From contig JAPLFR010000016.1 in the NCBI GenBank assembly GCA_026390575.1, positions 62,001 to 126,000 on the forward strand: DNA of 64,000 nucleotides, in the 5' to 3' direction. The DNA is from Ignavibacteriales bacterium (lineage in GTDB: Bacteria; Bacteroidota; Ignavibacteria; UBA10030). How positions within the stretch are numbered: position 1 is the first letter of the stretch; the number at the start of each line of letters is the position of its first letter. Under the pieces are notes generated by a model. The model was not told the DNA's origin. It searched no databases and saw only the letters and a program-made list of their open reading frames with translations. A program made the translations under genes and the position numbers. Below are positions 17,837 to 26,906 of this stretch, one piece after another.

Positions 17837-18745
17837 ATGAATATCATCTATAACCTGTTCATTCTGTCCGTCCTCTTTCTTATTCAGGCAACATTTGTAC
17901 TTCTCGTTGCCGGCCCGCTCATTCTCTTAAAACCTATTCGGCGCAAGAAGGATTGGTATGCACGATTCACGAATCTTTTGGAACCGAAAGATGCCGGACT
18001 TCCTCAAGAAAATGTGATTGTCGAGACATTTGATGAATTTAAATTACACTGCTGGTTTGTGCGGCAGAAAAAGAAAGCGCGCGGTACGATCATTTACCTC
18101 CATGGTGTCGGTGATTGTAAAACCGCAGGTGTAGCGTTTGCGCAAGCTCTCTACAACAGAGGATTCAATATATTTCTCTATGATTCTCGTGCGCATGGTC
18201 AAAGCGAAGGGTATTATTGCACCTACGGCTTTTATGAAAAGCACGATGTCTCGGCAGTGATTTCATACTTGCAGTCAAGAACAGATGTGAAGATTGGCAA
18301 GATTGGCATTTTTGGAACATCGATGGGCGGAGCAGTGGCAATTCAAGCCGCCGCACTTGATTCCCGGATTGCTTGCGTTGTTTCAGAGGGAAGCTATACG
18401 GCATTGCGGATTGTTTTCGTTGACTACCAAAAACGGATTATCAAACTTCCATGGCATTTCCTGCGGAACATTGCACTGGTGCAATCTCAAAAAATGGCAA
18501 ACTTCAAAGCAAGACTTGTTGCACCTGTTGAAGACATTAAACGTGTACACATGCCGGTGCTCATCGTTCATGGGAAAAACGATTCGTTCATTAAATCTGA
18601 CTACTCCAAGCTGCTGTATGAAGCCGCCAACGAACCAAAGCACCTTCTCCTCATCGAAGGCGCCGGCCATAACGATGTGTGGGAAGCCGGCGGTGAGATG
18701 TACGAAAATTCCCTTGCCTCGTTTTTTGAAGAACATCTTCCTTGA
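17837..18745 (+). CDS. Alpha/beta hydrolase, membrane-anchored
   Basis: 302 residues. An N-terminal membrane helix (residues 4-30) precedes an alpha/beta hydrolase fold: oxyanion-hole HG in YLHGVGD, nucleophile elbow GTSMGG, acid in HGKNDSF and catalytic His in GAGHNDVW. The combination fits the serine aminopeptidase / esterase-like branch; the substrate is unknown. It is followed directly by an unrelated ORF6N gene. Confidence 0.85.
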   Translation: MNIIYNLFILSVLFLIQATFVLLVAGPLILLKPIRRKKDWYARFTNLLEPKDAGLPQENVIVETFDEFKLHCWFVRQKKKARGTIIYLHGVGDCKTAGVAFAQALYNRGFNIFLYDSRAHGQSEGYYCTYGFYEKHDVSAVISYLQSRTDVKIGKIGIFGTSMGGAVAIQAAALDSRIACVVSEGSYTALRIVFVDYQKRIIKLPWHFLRNIALVQSQKMANFKARLVAPVEDIKRVHMPVLIVHGKNDSFIKSDYSKLLYEAANEPKHLLLIEGAGHNDVWEAGGEMYENSLASFFEEHLP

Positions 18746-18756
18746 AGCGAGAATTC

Positions 18757-19218
18757 ATGCAAGACAAACAAACGTGTTTAATAAAAAGTAAGGCAATCAT
18801 ACCAGTCAATTTGATTGAACAACGCATTTTTATAATACGTGGAGTAAAGGTAATGATTGATAGAGACATTGCTGAACTCTATGGAGCAGAGACAAAATAT
18901 CTCAATCGACAAGTCAGACGTAACCGCGACCGTTTTCCTCATGAGTTTGTCTTTAGATTAACGATAAAAGAAAAAGAAGAACTGGTGACAAATTGGCACC
19001 GGTTCGAATTACTTAAACATTCTACTGCTCTACCACATGCTTTTACAGAACATGGTATTGCAATGTTAGCTACTGTTTTAAAAAGTCAACAAGCAGTACA
19101 CATGAGTATTCTCATCGTTAAAACTTTTGTCCGACTTCGTGAAATTCTAATTTTCCATCGGAAAATTTCTCAGATTCTAATAGAGAAATCATTCCCTCTC
19201 CTCGCAGGAAAGGATTAG
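18757..19218 (+). CDS. ORF6N domain protein (phage anti-repressor type)
   Basis: 153 residues. The ORF6N domain covers about residues 18-110 (LIEQRIFIIRGVKVMIDRDI, AELYGAETKYLNRQVRRN, RFPHEFVFRLT, LPHAFTEHGIAMLATVLKS). ORF6N is a DNA-binding domain of phage anti-repressors and is common in bacterial genomes as a solitary accessory gene. ATG 18757 is preferred; a TTG at 18742 would overlap the hydrolase gene. No other phage gene is adjacent. Confidence 0.85.
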   Translation: MQDKQTCLIKSKAIIPVNLIEQRIFIIRGVKVMIDRDIAELYGAETKYLNRQVRRNRDRFPHEFVFRLTIKEKEELVTNWHRFELLKHSTALPHAFTEHGIAMLATVLKSQQAVHMSILIVKTFVRLREILIFHRKISQILIEKSFPLLAGKD

Positions 19219-19314
19219 CCTGTCTGCCGCACAAAGCGTGCTTTGCAAGCGGGGTTATGTCAAAAAATGGCACTATCGAAAAACATATTGCATTGTTTCA
19301 GAAATGGAGCTTTT

Positions 19315-21588
19315 ATGAAATTCTTCCTTACTCTTCTATTTATCATTCCATCTCTCTGTGCGCAAACACAATTTTCATCAGATAGTGCTCTTTCCTACCT
19401 TAAAACTATTTCTGTGACAATCGGAGCGAGGCCCATGGGCTCGCCGAATGAAAGGCAGGCAATACTCTTTGCCCTTAACAAGTTTCGCGAGTTCGGGTTG
19501 AGCGATGTGTCCTTGATGGAAATAGCTTCAGCTGAAAACGATATGACGCGTTCATCAGTCAACACGAAAAGCGGTATCGCAATCGGTGTGCTGCGCGGGA
19601 AGACAAATCGCATTATTGTCATTGGTGGGCATATCGATTCCGCAGGGCCGGACATCCCCGGTGCGAACGATGACGGATCAGGCGCAGCATCTGTTATAGA
19701 GCTTGCGCGCGTTCTCTCAAAAGAACAGCATCAATCCACACTTGTCTTCTGCCTTTTCGGCGGAGAAGAAGCCGGACTTGTCGGGTCAAAATATTTTGTT
19801 CGACATTTTCCGCACCTCGACAGCGTTGCGCTGATGCTGCAATTAGATATGGCAAATGGCACCGGTTGGTTGATTCCGACGTTAGACTGCAAGACAGGCA
19901 ACACTCCGGTTTGGCTTGTGCAGGCGGCATATGATGAGTTTAATAAACTCGGTTACTCCGGATTATCATATCCCACTCATTTTTTTACGTCGATGAGCTC
20001 TTTACCTGGCGGAGGTGTCGGATCTGATCACGAACCTTTTTTAGAAAAGAACATTCCTGCCATCGATTTCACCTCTAGTTTAAACGATCCAATCCACACA
20101 CAGCAGGATGACTTCGAGCATTTCAAACCCAGCGGTCTAAAACAAAGCGGCGATCTTATAAACGCACTCGTTCACAGGTTTGATAATGGCGTACCAGCAG
20201 AAAAAACCAGCAGCTATTATCTTTTGCAAATCGGAAACCACCTGCTCTTTCTTCCGATATGGTTATTAACTGCCTTCATTACTCTTTCAATCATTCTTGC
20301 ACTCGGTGTTCTCATTGTTGTAAGGAAGCGGCGTACCGAAGCCGAAAGAAGCCAACGTCCTAAAGTACCAGCGCTTAAACTTTTTCTATTCGCAATCATT
20401 ATTCAGTCCTGCGTATGGCTTTCGGAAAGTGTTGTCGGACTTATCAAAGGCTTGCGTTATCCCTGGATTGCACATCCGGAAGGATATTTCGTTCTTGGAT
20501 TTTTTGCAGCGCTCATGGGAATTGCAGTCTCACTCAAACTCACTCCGCGCATTCGACTGAGTCACGACCCGTACCGATGGTTTCTCCGTATTGTTGTCTT
20601 CCTCTTCATATTTATATTTCTTTTTTCATTAATCGGTGCAAAGGTGGCGTTGTATCCGGCAATTGCGCTTTTCTTCCTCGCACTTGCAATGATTGTCAAA
20701 CGACCATGGCTCAAGCTTCTCTTCTGGTTTGTCTCGCCGCATTTTATGTTCCGATTGATGTTTTCAGAAGGATTCGTTTTTCTTGGACGAACTATGGCGT
20801 TGCATGCCACTCAACTGACTTGGATGTACGTTGCTTTGAACATTTTCTATATTTTGTTCTTTGCGCTTTGGTCGTTTCCCTTTTTGCTTGGTTTTGCTGC
20901 AATCTATTTTGATAGCAGCATTAATCTCTTATGGCTGAAACAATGGCGAACTCGAAGGGGACTTTTGGCTTTGTGTGCATCATTCCTGGCCTGCTTAATA
21001 ATTCTTCTGTTTGTTCCCTCCTATTCCGATGAATGGCGGCAAAGTATCGCCATTAATCAGTCGTTGGATTTGAACACTGAAAAAGGAAAGGTGATGCTGA
21101 AAAGCAACGAATATCTCAAAGATCTCCGCGTGCATCTTGCTGATAAAGACACAAATATTTCATCGTGGGATAGAGAAATTCTTTTAAAGGAATTTACGTT
21201 CGATCGAGCACCTTGGATTCATCTCGAGCATACGAACATTATTTCTTCAGACTCAAATACGACATTCGATATATTGGCGAAAGTTCACTTCAAATATCGT
21301 CCTATTAGTTTTACTCTCACCTACAGCACCGGGAAGAACAAGTTTGAGAACGTATCCTCAATGGATGCTGTAAATATCACCGATCATACTATCTCCTTGC
21401 AGTGGAAATCATTGCCGGATACCGTGATGATGATACCAATTCATTTTAGAGTGGCGAAAGCAGACAGCGTTACCGAGACGATTGAGGCAAAGTTTACGGA
21501 GATGATAGAGCCCATACGAATCGAGAAAGAGCTTACCAATATTATACCGCAAACGACGGTGCGGCGGACAGAAGTCATCAAACGGTAA
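19315..21588 (+). CDS. M28-family zinc metallopeptidase with polytopic membrane region
   Basis: 757 residues from ATG 19315 (GGAG six bases upstream; signal MKFFLTLLFIIPSLCAQ). The N-terminal 300 residues are an M28 peptidase with all expected metal ligands: His in GGHIDSAG, Asp in GANDDGSG, Glu-Glu in GGEEAG, Asp in LDMANG, His in IHTQQDD. From about residue 310 there are roughly eight membrane helices, then a soluble beta-rich tail of about 170 residues. The layout recalls membrane M28 peptidases such as the yeast vacuolar Pff1 type. It is probably an aminopeptidase with its catalytic domain outside the cytoplasm. Confidence 0.85.
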   Translation: MKFFLTLLFIIPSLCAQTQFSSDSALSYLKTISVTIGARPMGSPNERQAILFALNKFREFGLSDVSLMEIASAENDMTRSSVNTKSGIAIGVLRGKTNRIIVIGGHIDSAGPDIPGANDDGSGAASVIELARVLSKEQHQSTLVFCLFGGEEAGLVGSKYFVRHFPHLDSVALMLQLDMANGTGWLIPTLDCKTGNTPVWLVQAAYDEFNKLGYSGLSYPTHFFTSMSSLPGGGVGSDHEPFLEKNIPAIDFTSSLNDPIHTQQDDFEHFKPSGLKQSGDLINALVHRFDNGVPAEKTSSYYLLQIGNHLLFLPIWLLTAFITLSIILALGVLIVVRKRRTEAERSQRPKVPALKLFLFAIIIQSCVWLSESVVGLIKGLRYPWIAHPEGYFVLGFFAALMGIAVSLKLTPRIRLSHDPYRWFLRIVVFLFIFIFLFSLIGAKVALYPAIALFFLALAMIVKRPWLKLLFWFVSPHFMFRLMFSEGFVFLGRTMALHATQLTWMYVALNIFYILFFALWSFPFLLGFAAIYFDSSINLLWLKQWRTRRGLLALCASFLACLIILLFVPSYSDEWRQSIAINQSLDLNTEKGKVMLKSNEYLKDLRVHLADKDTNISSWDREILLKEFTFDRAPWIHLEHTNIISSDSNTTFDILAKVHFKYRPISFTLTYSTGKNKFENVSSMDAVNITDHTISLQWKSLPDTVMMIPIHFRVAKADSVTETIEAKFTEMIEPIRIEKELTNIIPQTTVRRTEVIKR

Positions 21589-21606
21589 CGTGCAATTTAC
21601 ATGAAG

Positions 21607-21776
21607 AACCTTGTCAAGGTTTCAAACCTTGACAAGGTTAACGAACCTCTCAGACCGCTTCCAGCGATCGGATTGGTAAGTTTTTCCTGAGCTCGTGACC
21701 GTCACTCTCCAAGTTTGAACGAGATAAGTGACGGTCACGTTCACGAACCTCTCCGACCGCTTTGAGCGAACGGAGA
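21607..21776. repeat. Tandem odd-centred palindromes between convergent genes
   Basis: AACCTTGTCAAGGTTT and its inverse (21607-21622, 21624-21639) form a 16-bp inverted repeat, and each arm is itself a palindrome with a one-base centre. A second pair (21694-21706 and 21727-21739, built on GTGACCGTCAC and GTGACGGTCAC) has the same design. Direct copies of CGAACCTCTC(A/C)GACCGCTT follow each. CTCTCCG / CGGAGAG closes the element at 21776. It lies between the convergent M28 and rlmD genes and may act as a bidirectional terminator. Confidence 0.7.
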
Positions 21777-21800
21777 GATTACACGGAAAGATCATCAAAG

Positions 21801-23279
21801 TTACCTTCTGTGTAACAGCGCTACATTCTCGATGTGGAATGTATGCGGAAACATATCTACCGGTTGAAGTTTGATCAACTGATATTTTTCAGCACAGAGT
21901 AATTTCACATCGCGCGCCTGCGTTGCAGGATTACAGCTCACATACACGATACGTTCCGGCGCCAATCCAAGAATTTCCTCTACAACTTTCGGATGCATAC
22001 CATTCCGGGGCGGATCGATGACGAGCACATCCGGTTTCGGATGAGATGACATCCACAACGTATCTTTGGTCAACCGATCTTTTAAATCTCCAAGCAAGAA
22101 ATGGCAATTCGTAATACCATTTGACTGTGCATTCTTTTCTGCATCATGAATTGCGCTCTCAACAGATTCAATACCAATAACTTCCTTTACTGAATCCGAA
22201 ATGAAAATAGCAATGGAACCCGTTCCAGAATAAAGATCGTACACAATATCTGTCAATTTGAACTCACTAAAATCTTTCACCACACTATAGAGTTTCTCTG
22301 CTTGCGCTACGTTCGTCTGGAAAAATGAACTTGCTGAGATAGAAAAGTTATGGCTGCCCAACCGCTCATGAATCCACCCATTACCGAAATAGACATTCTC
22401 TGTTTCCCCAAATGCAATTTGTGATTTCTTGCTGTTAATCGTGTTCACTACTGTCGTCACTTGCCCAACTTGTGCTGTCAACTCTGCCGCATATTGTTTC
22501 ATCGTATCCGTTCTGTTTTCAAATGTCACGAGATTTACCATCACTTCTTTTGTCTTCTTGCTCTCGCGAATAACGAGGAAGCGAAGATAGCCGCTGTTGC
22601 GATCCGAATCATATACGTTAAGATGATTCTGCCTAGCGAAATCACGCGTTAAGTTCAGAATCTGATTGGAAACAACAGACTGCAAGTGACATTCATCAAT
22701 ATCCAGAACCTTATCATACCGCTGCGGAACGTGCAACCCTAAAAAGATTGGAGATGGGGAATTGTGCACCGAAGACGCATGCGCCTCTGGCGCAGAAATT
22801 TGTATTTTGGTTTCTTCAATCGGCAATCGAAAATCGTCATTCGGAGATGGCTTTTCCGTCAGCCATTGTTTTTCAGCAAACGAATATTCCATTTTGCCGC
22901 GGTAGAAATAAATTTCATCCGCACCAACGATAGGAAGGACATCGAGGTTGGAAAAACCGCCGATTCGTTCAAATGAATCAACCACCTGCTGCTGTTTAAA
23001 CCGAAGCTGTGCTTGATAATCCATATGTTGCCATTTGCATCCGCCGCAAACTCCAAAGTACTTACAGCGCGGCTCCACACGCAACGGCGATGGACGTTCA
23101 ATACGGACAACCTTCGCCTCTGCATAACTTTTCTTGATTTTCAACAGCTTCGCAATGACCACATCGCCGGGGACAGCATTTTCAACGAAGACGACCAATC
23201 CTTCATGGCGGGCAACGGCTTTGCCCTCGAATGCGGCATCAGTAATTTCAAGTTGTACCTCATCGCCGCGTTTTAGCAT
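21801..23279 (-). CDS. rlmD: 23S rRNA (uracil-C5)-methyltransferase, RlmD/RumA family
   Basis: 492 residues. An N-terminal TRAM domain (residues 1-62) is followed by iron-sulfur cysteines (CKYFGVCGGC plus Cys in DECHLQS), an SAM fold (VYDLYSGTGSIAIFIS), the DPPRNG motif and the catalytic Cys in VSCNPATQARDV. The family methylates uracil in 23S rRNA (U1939 or U747) or tRNA U54; I cannot tell these apart from sequence alone, so the exact target is uncertain. An unusual insert of about 30 residues lies before the last Fe-S cysteine (LTEKPSPNDDF to SPSPIF). GAGGA lies ahead of the start. Confidence 0.85.
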   Translation of the reverse strand: MLKRGDEVQLEITDAAFEGKAVARHEGLVVFVENAVPGDVVIAKLLKIKKSYAEAKVVRIERPSPLRVEPRCKYFGVCGGCKWQHMDYQAQLRFKQQQVVDSFERIGGFSNLDVLPIVGADEIYFYRGKMEYSFAEKQWLTEKPSPNDDFRLPIEETKIQISAPEAHASSVHNSPSPIFLGLHVPQRYDKVLDIDECHLQSVVSNQILNLTRDFARQNHLNVYDSDRNSGYLRFLVIRESKKTKEVMVNLVTFENRTDTMKQYAAELTAQVGQVTTVVNTINSKKSQIAFGETENVYFGNGWIHERLGSHNFSISASSFFQTNVAQAEKLYSVVKDFSEFKLTDIVYDLYSGTGSIAIFISDSVKEVIGIESVESAIHDAEKNAQSNGITNCHFLLGDLKDRLTKDTLWMSSHPKPDVLVIDPPRNGMHPKVVEEILGLAPERIVYVSCNPATQARDVKLLCAEKYQLIKLQPVDMFPHTFHIENVALLHRR

Positions 23280-23350
23280 TGTGTCCTCTTAAATAGTTTT
23301 GTATCACGCTTTGCGTGATTCATTATTAGGATTCCAGTTCTTCCAAGAAT

Positions 23351-23378
23351 AAAAAACCTCCGAATATTGCCGGAGGTT
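23351..23378 (-). terminator. Rho-independent terminator of the phosphohexomutase gene
   Basis: Stem AACCTCCG / CGGAGGTT (23355-23362, 23371-23378) with an 8-base loop; on the minus strand it is followed by a run of T. It lies 40 bp past the stop at 23418. Confidence 0.8.
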
Positions 23379-23417
23379 GTCTCAAATACTCAAAGACTCA
23401 TAACTCAACTACTTTTA

Positions 23418-24815
23418 TCACACTCCGCGCGCCGCCTTCAACAATGTTTCTACTTTTTCCGGTGTTTCTGCTTCCGCGTAGAACCGAATCAGCGGCTCCG
23501 TTCCAGATGCGCGCACCAACACCCAGCCGTTCTCGACAAAGAGCTTGAAGCCATCCTTGGTTTCGATTCGTTGAATTGGAAATCCTGCAATCTGCTTCGG
23601 TCCTTTTTTATAGAACGCCATAATGCGATTCTTTTCCTTCTCGGTAAGATGGGCATCATTCCGGTTGAAGTAATACCAGCCAAATTCATCCATGAGCTCG
23701 GTGACCAATTCAGATAATTTCTTTTTCCGGGTAGCCATGATTTCCGCAAGCAGCAGGCCGATATAGGTACCGTCACGCTCCGGAAGATGCCCTTTGACAG
23801 CGAGTCCACCGCTTTCTTCTGCCGCAATAAGGATGTTGCTTTCGACCATGAGCCGGCAGAGGTATTTGAAACCAACAGGTGTTTCGTGCAGAACCAAACC
23901 GTATTTCTTGCACATCTTATCAATGATCTGACTGACAGAGAATGATTTCGCCACTTCACCGGTCATTTTTTTCTCTTCAACAAAATATTTTAAGAGAAGT
24001 GCGAAGATACGATGCGAGTCAACGAAGTTTCCTTTCTCATCGAATGCACCAATGCGGTCCGCGTCGCCGTCAGTTGCAATACCGATATCGCAGCTGTTCT
24101 TTACAATTGCTTCGATTAATCCAGGTGTGTGCTGCGGCAATGGTTCGGGATGACTTCCGCCAAACGACGGATTGAAATCGCCGCGAATCGAAACCTTCAA
24201 CGGAAGAATTTGATCCATCACACCTTGACCCGCACCGTGCATAGCGTCATACGCAATCTTGATTCCTGCAGATTTGATCAAATCAACATTAATCTTACTC
24301 TTGATGTCTTCGATATACACCGAGGTGAAGTCGATCTTCTTGATAATTCCCTTCTCTACTAACTCTGCAAACGTTTTTTTGCTTTCTACTTTTACCTTTA
24401 TGACTTTTTTAAGTTCTTTCTCTACTTTCTCAATAGTCTCCGGAAAAGCGGGACCGCCAAAATCACCTTTGATTTTGAAGCCGTTGTACCTTGCCGGATT
24501 GTGGCTTGCAGTAATGACAATACCGCCTGCCGCATTCAATTTCTTCGTTAGCAAAGACACCATTGGTGTTGAAGAAATTTTATCGGAAAGAATGACCTTA
24601 ATGCCGCGATTGCCCAGCACTTCGGCAACTTTTTCGGCAAACTCTCTCGACAAGAAACGCGAATCATAACCGATCACGATGCCATTCTTGATTTTCTTGT
24701 GCTTTTTGTAATGGTTCGCTGTCGCAAGCGCAACCTTCGCTATGTTTTCAAATGTAAAGTCGTCGGCAATAACACCGCGCCAGCCGTCTGTTCCGAATTT
24801 AATTTTTGGTGTCAT
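23418..24815 (-). CDS. Phosphoglucomutase / phosphomannomutase family protein
   Basis: 465 residues, full length for the alpha-D-phosphohexomutase family. Catalytic serine loop TASHNPARYNGFK, metal loop TDGDADR, sugar-binding loop EESGG and phosphate-binding RASGTEPLIRFY are all present. It interconverts hexose 1- and 6-phosphates; whether glucose, mannose or glucosamine is the substrate cannot be read from these motifs. A gmd gene for GDP-mannose conversion occurs elsewhere in the window (54678), so a mannose role is possible. Confidence 0.88.
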   Translation of the reverse strand: MTPKIKFGTDGWRGVIADDFTFENIAKVALATANHYKKHKKIKNGIVIGYDSRFLSREFAEKVAEVLGNRGIKVILSDKISSTPMVSLLTKKLNAAGGIVITASHNPARYNGFKIKGDFGGPAFPETIEKVEKELKKVIKVKVESKKTFAELVEKGIIKKIDFTSVYIEDIKSKINVDLIKSAGIKIAYDAMHGAGQGVMDQILPLKVSIRGDFNPSFGGSHPEPLPQHTPGLIEAIVKNSCDIGIATDGDADRIGAFDEKGNFVDSHRIFALLLKYFVEEKKMTGEVAKSFSVSQIIDKMCKKYGLVLHETPVGFKYLCRLMVESNILIAAEESGGLAVKGHLPERDGTYIGLLLAEIMATRKKKLSELVTELMDEFGWYYFNRNDAHLTEKEKNRIMAFYKKGPKQIAGFPIQRIETKDGFKLFVENGWVLVRASGTEPLIRFYAEAETPEKVETLLKAARGV

Positions 24816-25622
24816 GATTCTTCTTCCTCAACTGTAAATAGATTGCCATTCGATCTAATTGTATCGAAAAAACTGGTGTCTTTGGCTGCTCCAAAGGCGT
24901 CCTTTTGGACAATGCTGTTGAAAAAGATAAACAAAACGTGAGCGAATTTCAAGCCGATCTATCAAAACCCAAATAGGTAAAATATTTCCGTTTGCTTGCT
25001 TGATTTGTTAAATTGCATCAGCCGTTCGAATCTTTAGATTTCATAATAAGGATTTTGTATATACTCAGTGGCTCAAAACTTATTTACTCTGCGCCAAAGG
25101 CGCATCCGCCTTTGGCGGAAAGGACTCAATTACTCAACGACTTAATACTCTTAACTCACAAATATTTTTAGCGTAGCTTCGGCTGCTGTCTTCCTGTAAA
25201 ATACCACATTACAAAGAGACCAGACACGGAACGAGGATGCGCCCCGAAAGGGGTGCACTTCGTTTCATCTTTGTCTCAGGGAGTGGTATCCCGACAGGAA
25301 GGGTGAATCGCAAGATGCACCCTTTTTTGTTGTGGACCCGTAGAGTCCCTGCCTGCGGCAGGCAGGCGATCATCAGATCGGACAACATGAAGGCAACAGA
25401 AAATGTCCAGTCGGTGACTGGACTCTACACTGTTTGCCTAAACTCCCTGAACCAAAGAAGCCGAAAAAAGATAGTAGAGTCCGACTCGCAGTCGGACAAC
25501 ATAGAAGTCCAGTTACGAACTGGACTCTACACCAATCTTAAGACACACCGAAGCTCTCGTGTCCGCCTCCCGCTAAAATAATAGCGGGCAAGCTGGCGGA
25601 AAAGATTATTCTACGGAGCGAG
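24816..25622. other. Gene-free stretch dense in short palindromes
   Basis: No credible gene in about 800 bp. It holds at least six short hairpins with different stems: CGCCAAAGGCG and CCGCCTTTGGCGG (about 25092-25117), GCGCCCC GAAA GGGGTGC (about 25236-25254), CCTGCCTGCGGCAGGCAGG (about 25351-25369), GTCCAGTC GGT GACTGGAC (25405-25423), GTCCGACT CGC AGTCGGAC (25479-25497) and GTCCAGTT ACG AACTGGAC (25507-25525). Several are bordered by TAGAGTCC or GGACTCTAC. A forward frame across 25237-25581 is just these repeats. Confidence 0.7.
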
Positions 25623-25754
25623 ATGTCACAACCACGAAATGACCAACAACTAAGAAACCATCAAAAGGTTTCTCGGAATCATTATGTTGACCTTCCGAAT
25701 GTTACCACGCTTAAAAAGAAGGCAATTGAAGAAGCAAAGAGAGGAACGAATTGA
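25623..25754 (+). CDS. Possible small protein upstream of a broken TPR gene
   Basis: 43 codons from ATG 25623 (GGAG four bases upstream) to TGA 25754, reading MSQPRNDQQLRNHQ and ending KKKAIEEAKRGTN. I do not recognise it. Its good ribosome site and the ribosome-like AGAGAGGA near its end, just before the next frame, suggest it may have been the first gene of a small operon. It could also be a decayed N-terminal piece. Confidence 0.3.
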   Translation: MSQPRNDQQLRNHQKVSRNHYVDLPNVTTLKKKAIEEAKRGTN

Positions 25755-25756
25755 CT

Positions 25757-26180
25757 ATGTCAACAATTATTGTCTCTCTCTCCGATATTATCATTGACCC
25801 AAAGAATAAAATTGATTAAGCCGCACTCCCAATTGGTGAAGCTTGCAAGCTGATCAAACGTTCATATGGATTTATTGCTTCTCTTGTCGAAGTTAAAATC
25901 GAAAATGGTTATGCCATAATAAATTTTCGAGCAGAAGAAGATAGTAAAATCAAAAGAGCTATTGAATTCTATCAAGAAGGTATTAAAAAAGGTGAAAAGG
26001 GTAATTATAAAAAGGCGATAGAATTATTTAAAAAGGTCTTAGAAATAATTCCTGAACATATAGATGCCCGGAGAAACCTTGGGTTGGCTTATCTGGAAAT
26101 AGGGAATATTGAAGAAGCAAAGGACAATTTAATAGATGTGCTCAGAATTGATCCCAAAGATACTTGGAGTTATGTATTAA
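25757..26180 (+). pseudogene. Broken TPR-protein gene (in-frame stop, 3' end lost)
   Basis: One frame reads a TPR-type protein: IIDPKNKID, stop, AALPIGEACKLIKRSYGFIA, then KRAIEFYQEGIKKGEKGNYK, KAIELFKKVLEIIPEHIDA, RRNLGLAYLEIGNIEEAK, DNLIDVLRIDPKDTWSYVL. A TAA at 25817-25819 breaks codon 21, and homology ends at about 26180, where the next TPR would start. Beyond that the frame runs into the antisense of a truncated antitoxin gene. Thus the gene is both mutated and cut by a rearrangement. Confidence 0.7.
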
Positions 26181-26364
26181 ATGTCGCAACACTCGCACCG
26201 AGAAGCCGGGTAAATTGTTCCTGCGAAGGTCCAATGTGTTTGCGAATTTCCGGAACATCCGGATCATCCAATTGAAATACGCGATTTGGCTTTGTTTTCC
26301 CGCGGACAATTTTGCCACCTTGCTGAAGGCTCTCTAATAATTCGGTAAATATTTCTTTTTTCAT
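26170..26364 (-). pseudogene. Truncated NadS/HigA-like antitoxin gene
   Basis: 64 codons reading MKKEIFTELLESLQQGGKIV, RGKTKPNRVFQL, PSQEQFTRLLGASVAT. This is the N-terminal part of XRE-type antitoxins of the NadS/HigA kind, in which the helix-turn-helix continues with an NWEQGRR-like segment. Here the match stops at about 26182, in the recognition helix, at the junction with the TPR relic. No cognate toxin gene lies next to it. The promoter and start are intact, so a short peptide could still be made. Confidence 0.65.
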
Positions 26365-26395
26365 TTCAATTCCTTTTCAACGAAAACCATAGTAC

Positions 26396-26424
26396 ATTAT
26401 ATGTCATTGGCGTATTTCAATCAA
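26396..26424 (-). promoter_or_regulatory. Sigma-70-like promoter of the truncated antitoxin gene
   Basis: On the minus strand TTGATT (26424-26419) and TATAAT (26401-26396) are separated by exactly 17 bp, about 31 bp before the start codon at 26364. Confidence 0.6.
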
Positions 26425-26826
26425 ACCCTATTATCTTTTCCAAAGAAGTTCCCGGAATCTAATCAAGATCAATCGAAGTGAGACATTGTGAAAGGTTTAC
26501 AGAAATCCGACGTCATCCGCCCCGCAAGACGGCGGACAAGTCGTTGGATAAAGAGAAATCCTCGTAGGGATTTGATTTATCAAATCTCTGTGGAACAGGA
26601 CGTGATAAATCACGTCCCTACAAAAGAAAAATGATTTTGTAGCCACGATCAGCGATCGCGGGTTGCAGAAATCCGATGCCATCCGCCCAGCCCGCCATAA
26701 AGCATGGCAGGTAAACAAGATGGCGGACAGGACGACATCTGCTACAAGGACTGAAACAATCCCAAAACAGTTAATTGCCAATTTTCGAATAAATTATAGA
26801 GTTTTTTCGGCGATTTCTATGCAATT
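26425..26826. other. Gene-free stretch with paired palindromes
   Basis: I see no gene here. It holds GATTTGAT TT ATCAAATC (26569-26586) and GGACGTGAT AA ATCACGTCC (26598-26617), both next to short CTCGTAGGGA / GTCCCTAC flanks, and two similar copies of CAGAAATCCGA(C/T)G(T/C)CATCCGCCC (about 26499 and 26665). Its content is like 24816-25622. Confidence 0.6.
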
Positions 26827-26905
26827 AAGGGTATAACCTAATAATTCACTTGCATAAACAAGGGTATAACCTTATATTAAATTGTCGAATATAAGGGTAT
26901 AACCT
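26827..26905 (+). promoter_or_regulatory. Three operator-like repeats at exact 33-bp spacing
   Basis: AAGGGTATAACCT occurs at 26827-26839, 26860-26872 and 26893-26905, identical and 33 bp apart (about three helical turns). Copy 2 fills the promoter spacer and copy 3 holds the AAGGG ribosome site and ends one base before the start codon of the XRE gene. This arrangement predicts autorepression by the downstream HTH protein. Confidence 0.75.
26850..26878 (+). promoter_or_regulatory. Promoter of the mobile mystery A/B operon
   Basis: TTGCAT (26850-26855), 17-bp spacer, TATATT (26873-26878). The spacer contains operator copy 2. The leader would be about 20 bases. Confidence 0.6.
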
Positions 26906-26906
26906 A

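Noticed and set aside
18742-18756. TTG start for the ORF6N gene
   Set aside because: It would overlap the hydrolase stop and an ATG in frame follows at 18757.
25237-25581. 115-codon forward frame
   Set aside because: Made of palindromic repeats; not a protein-like sequence.
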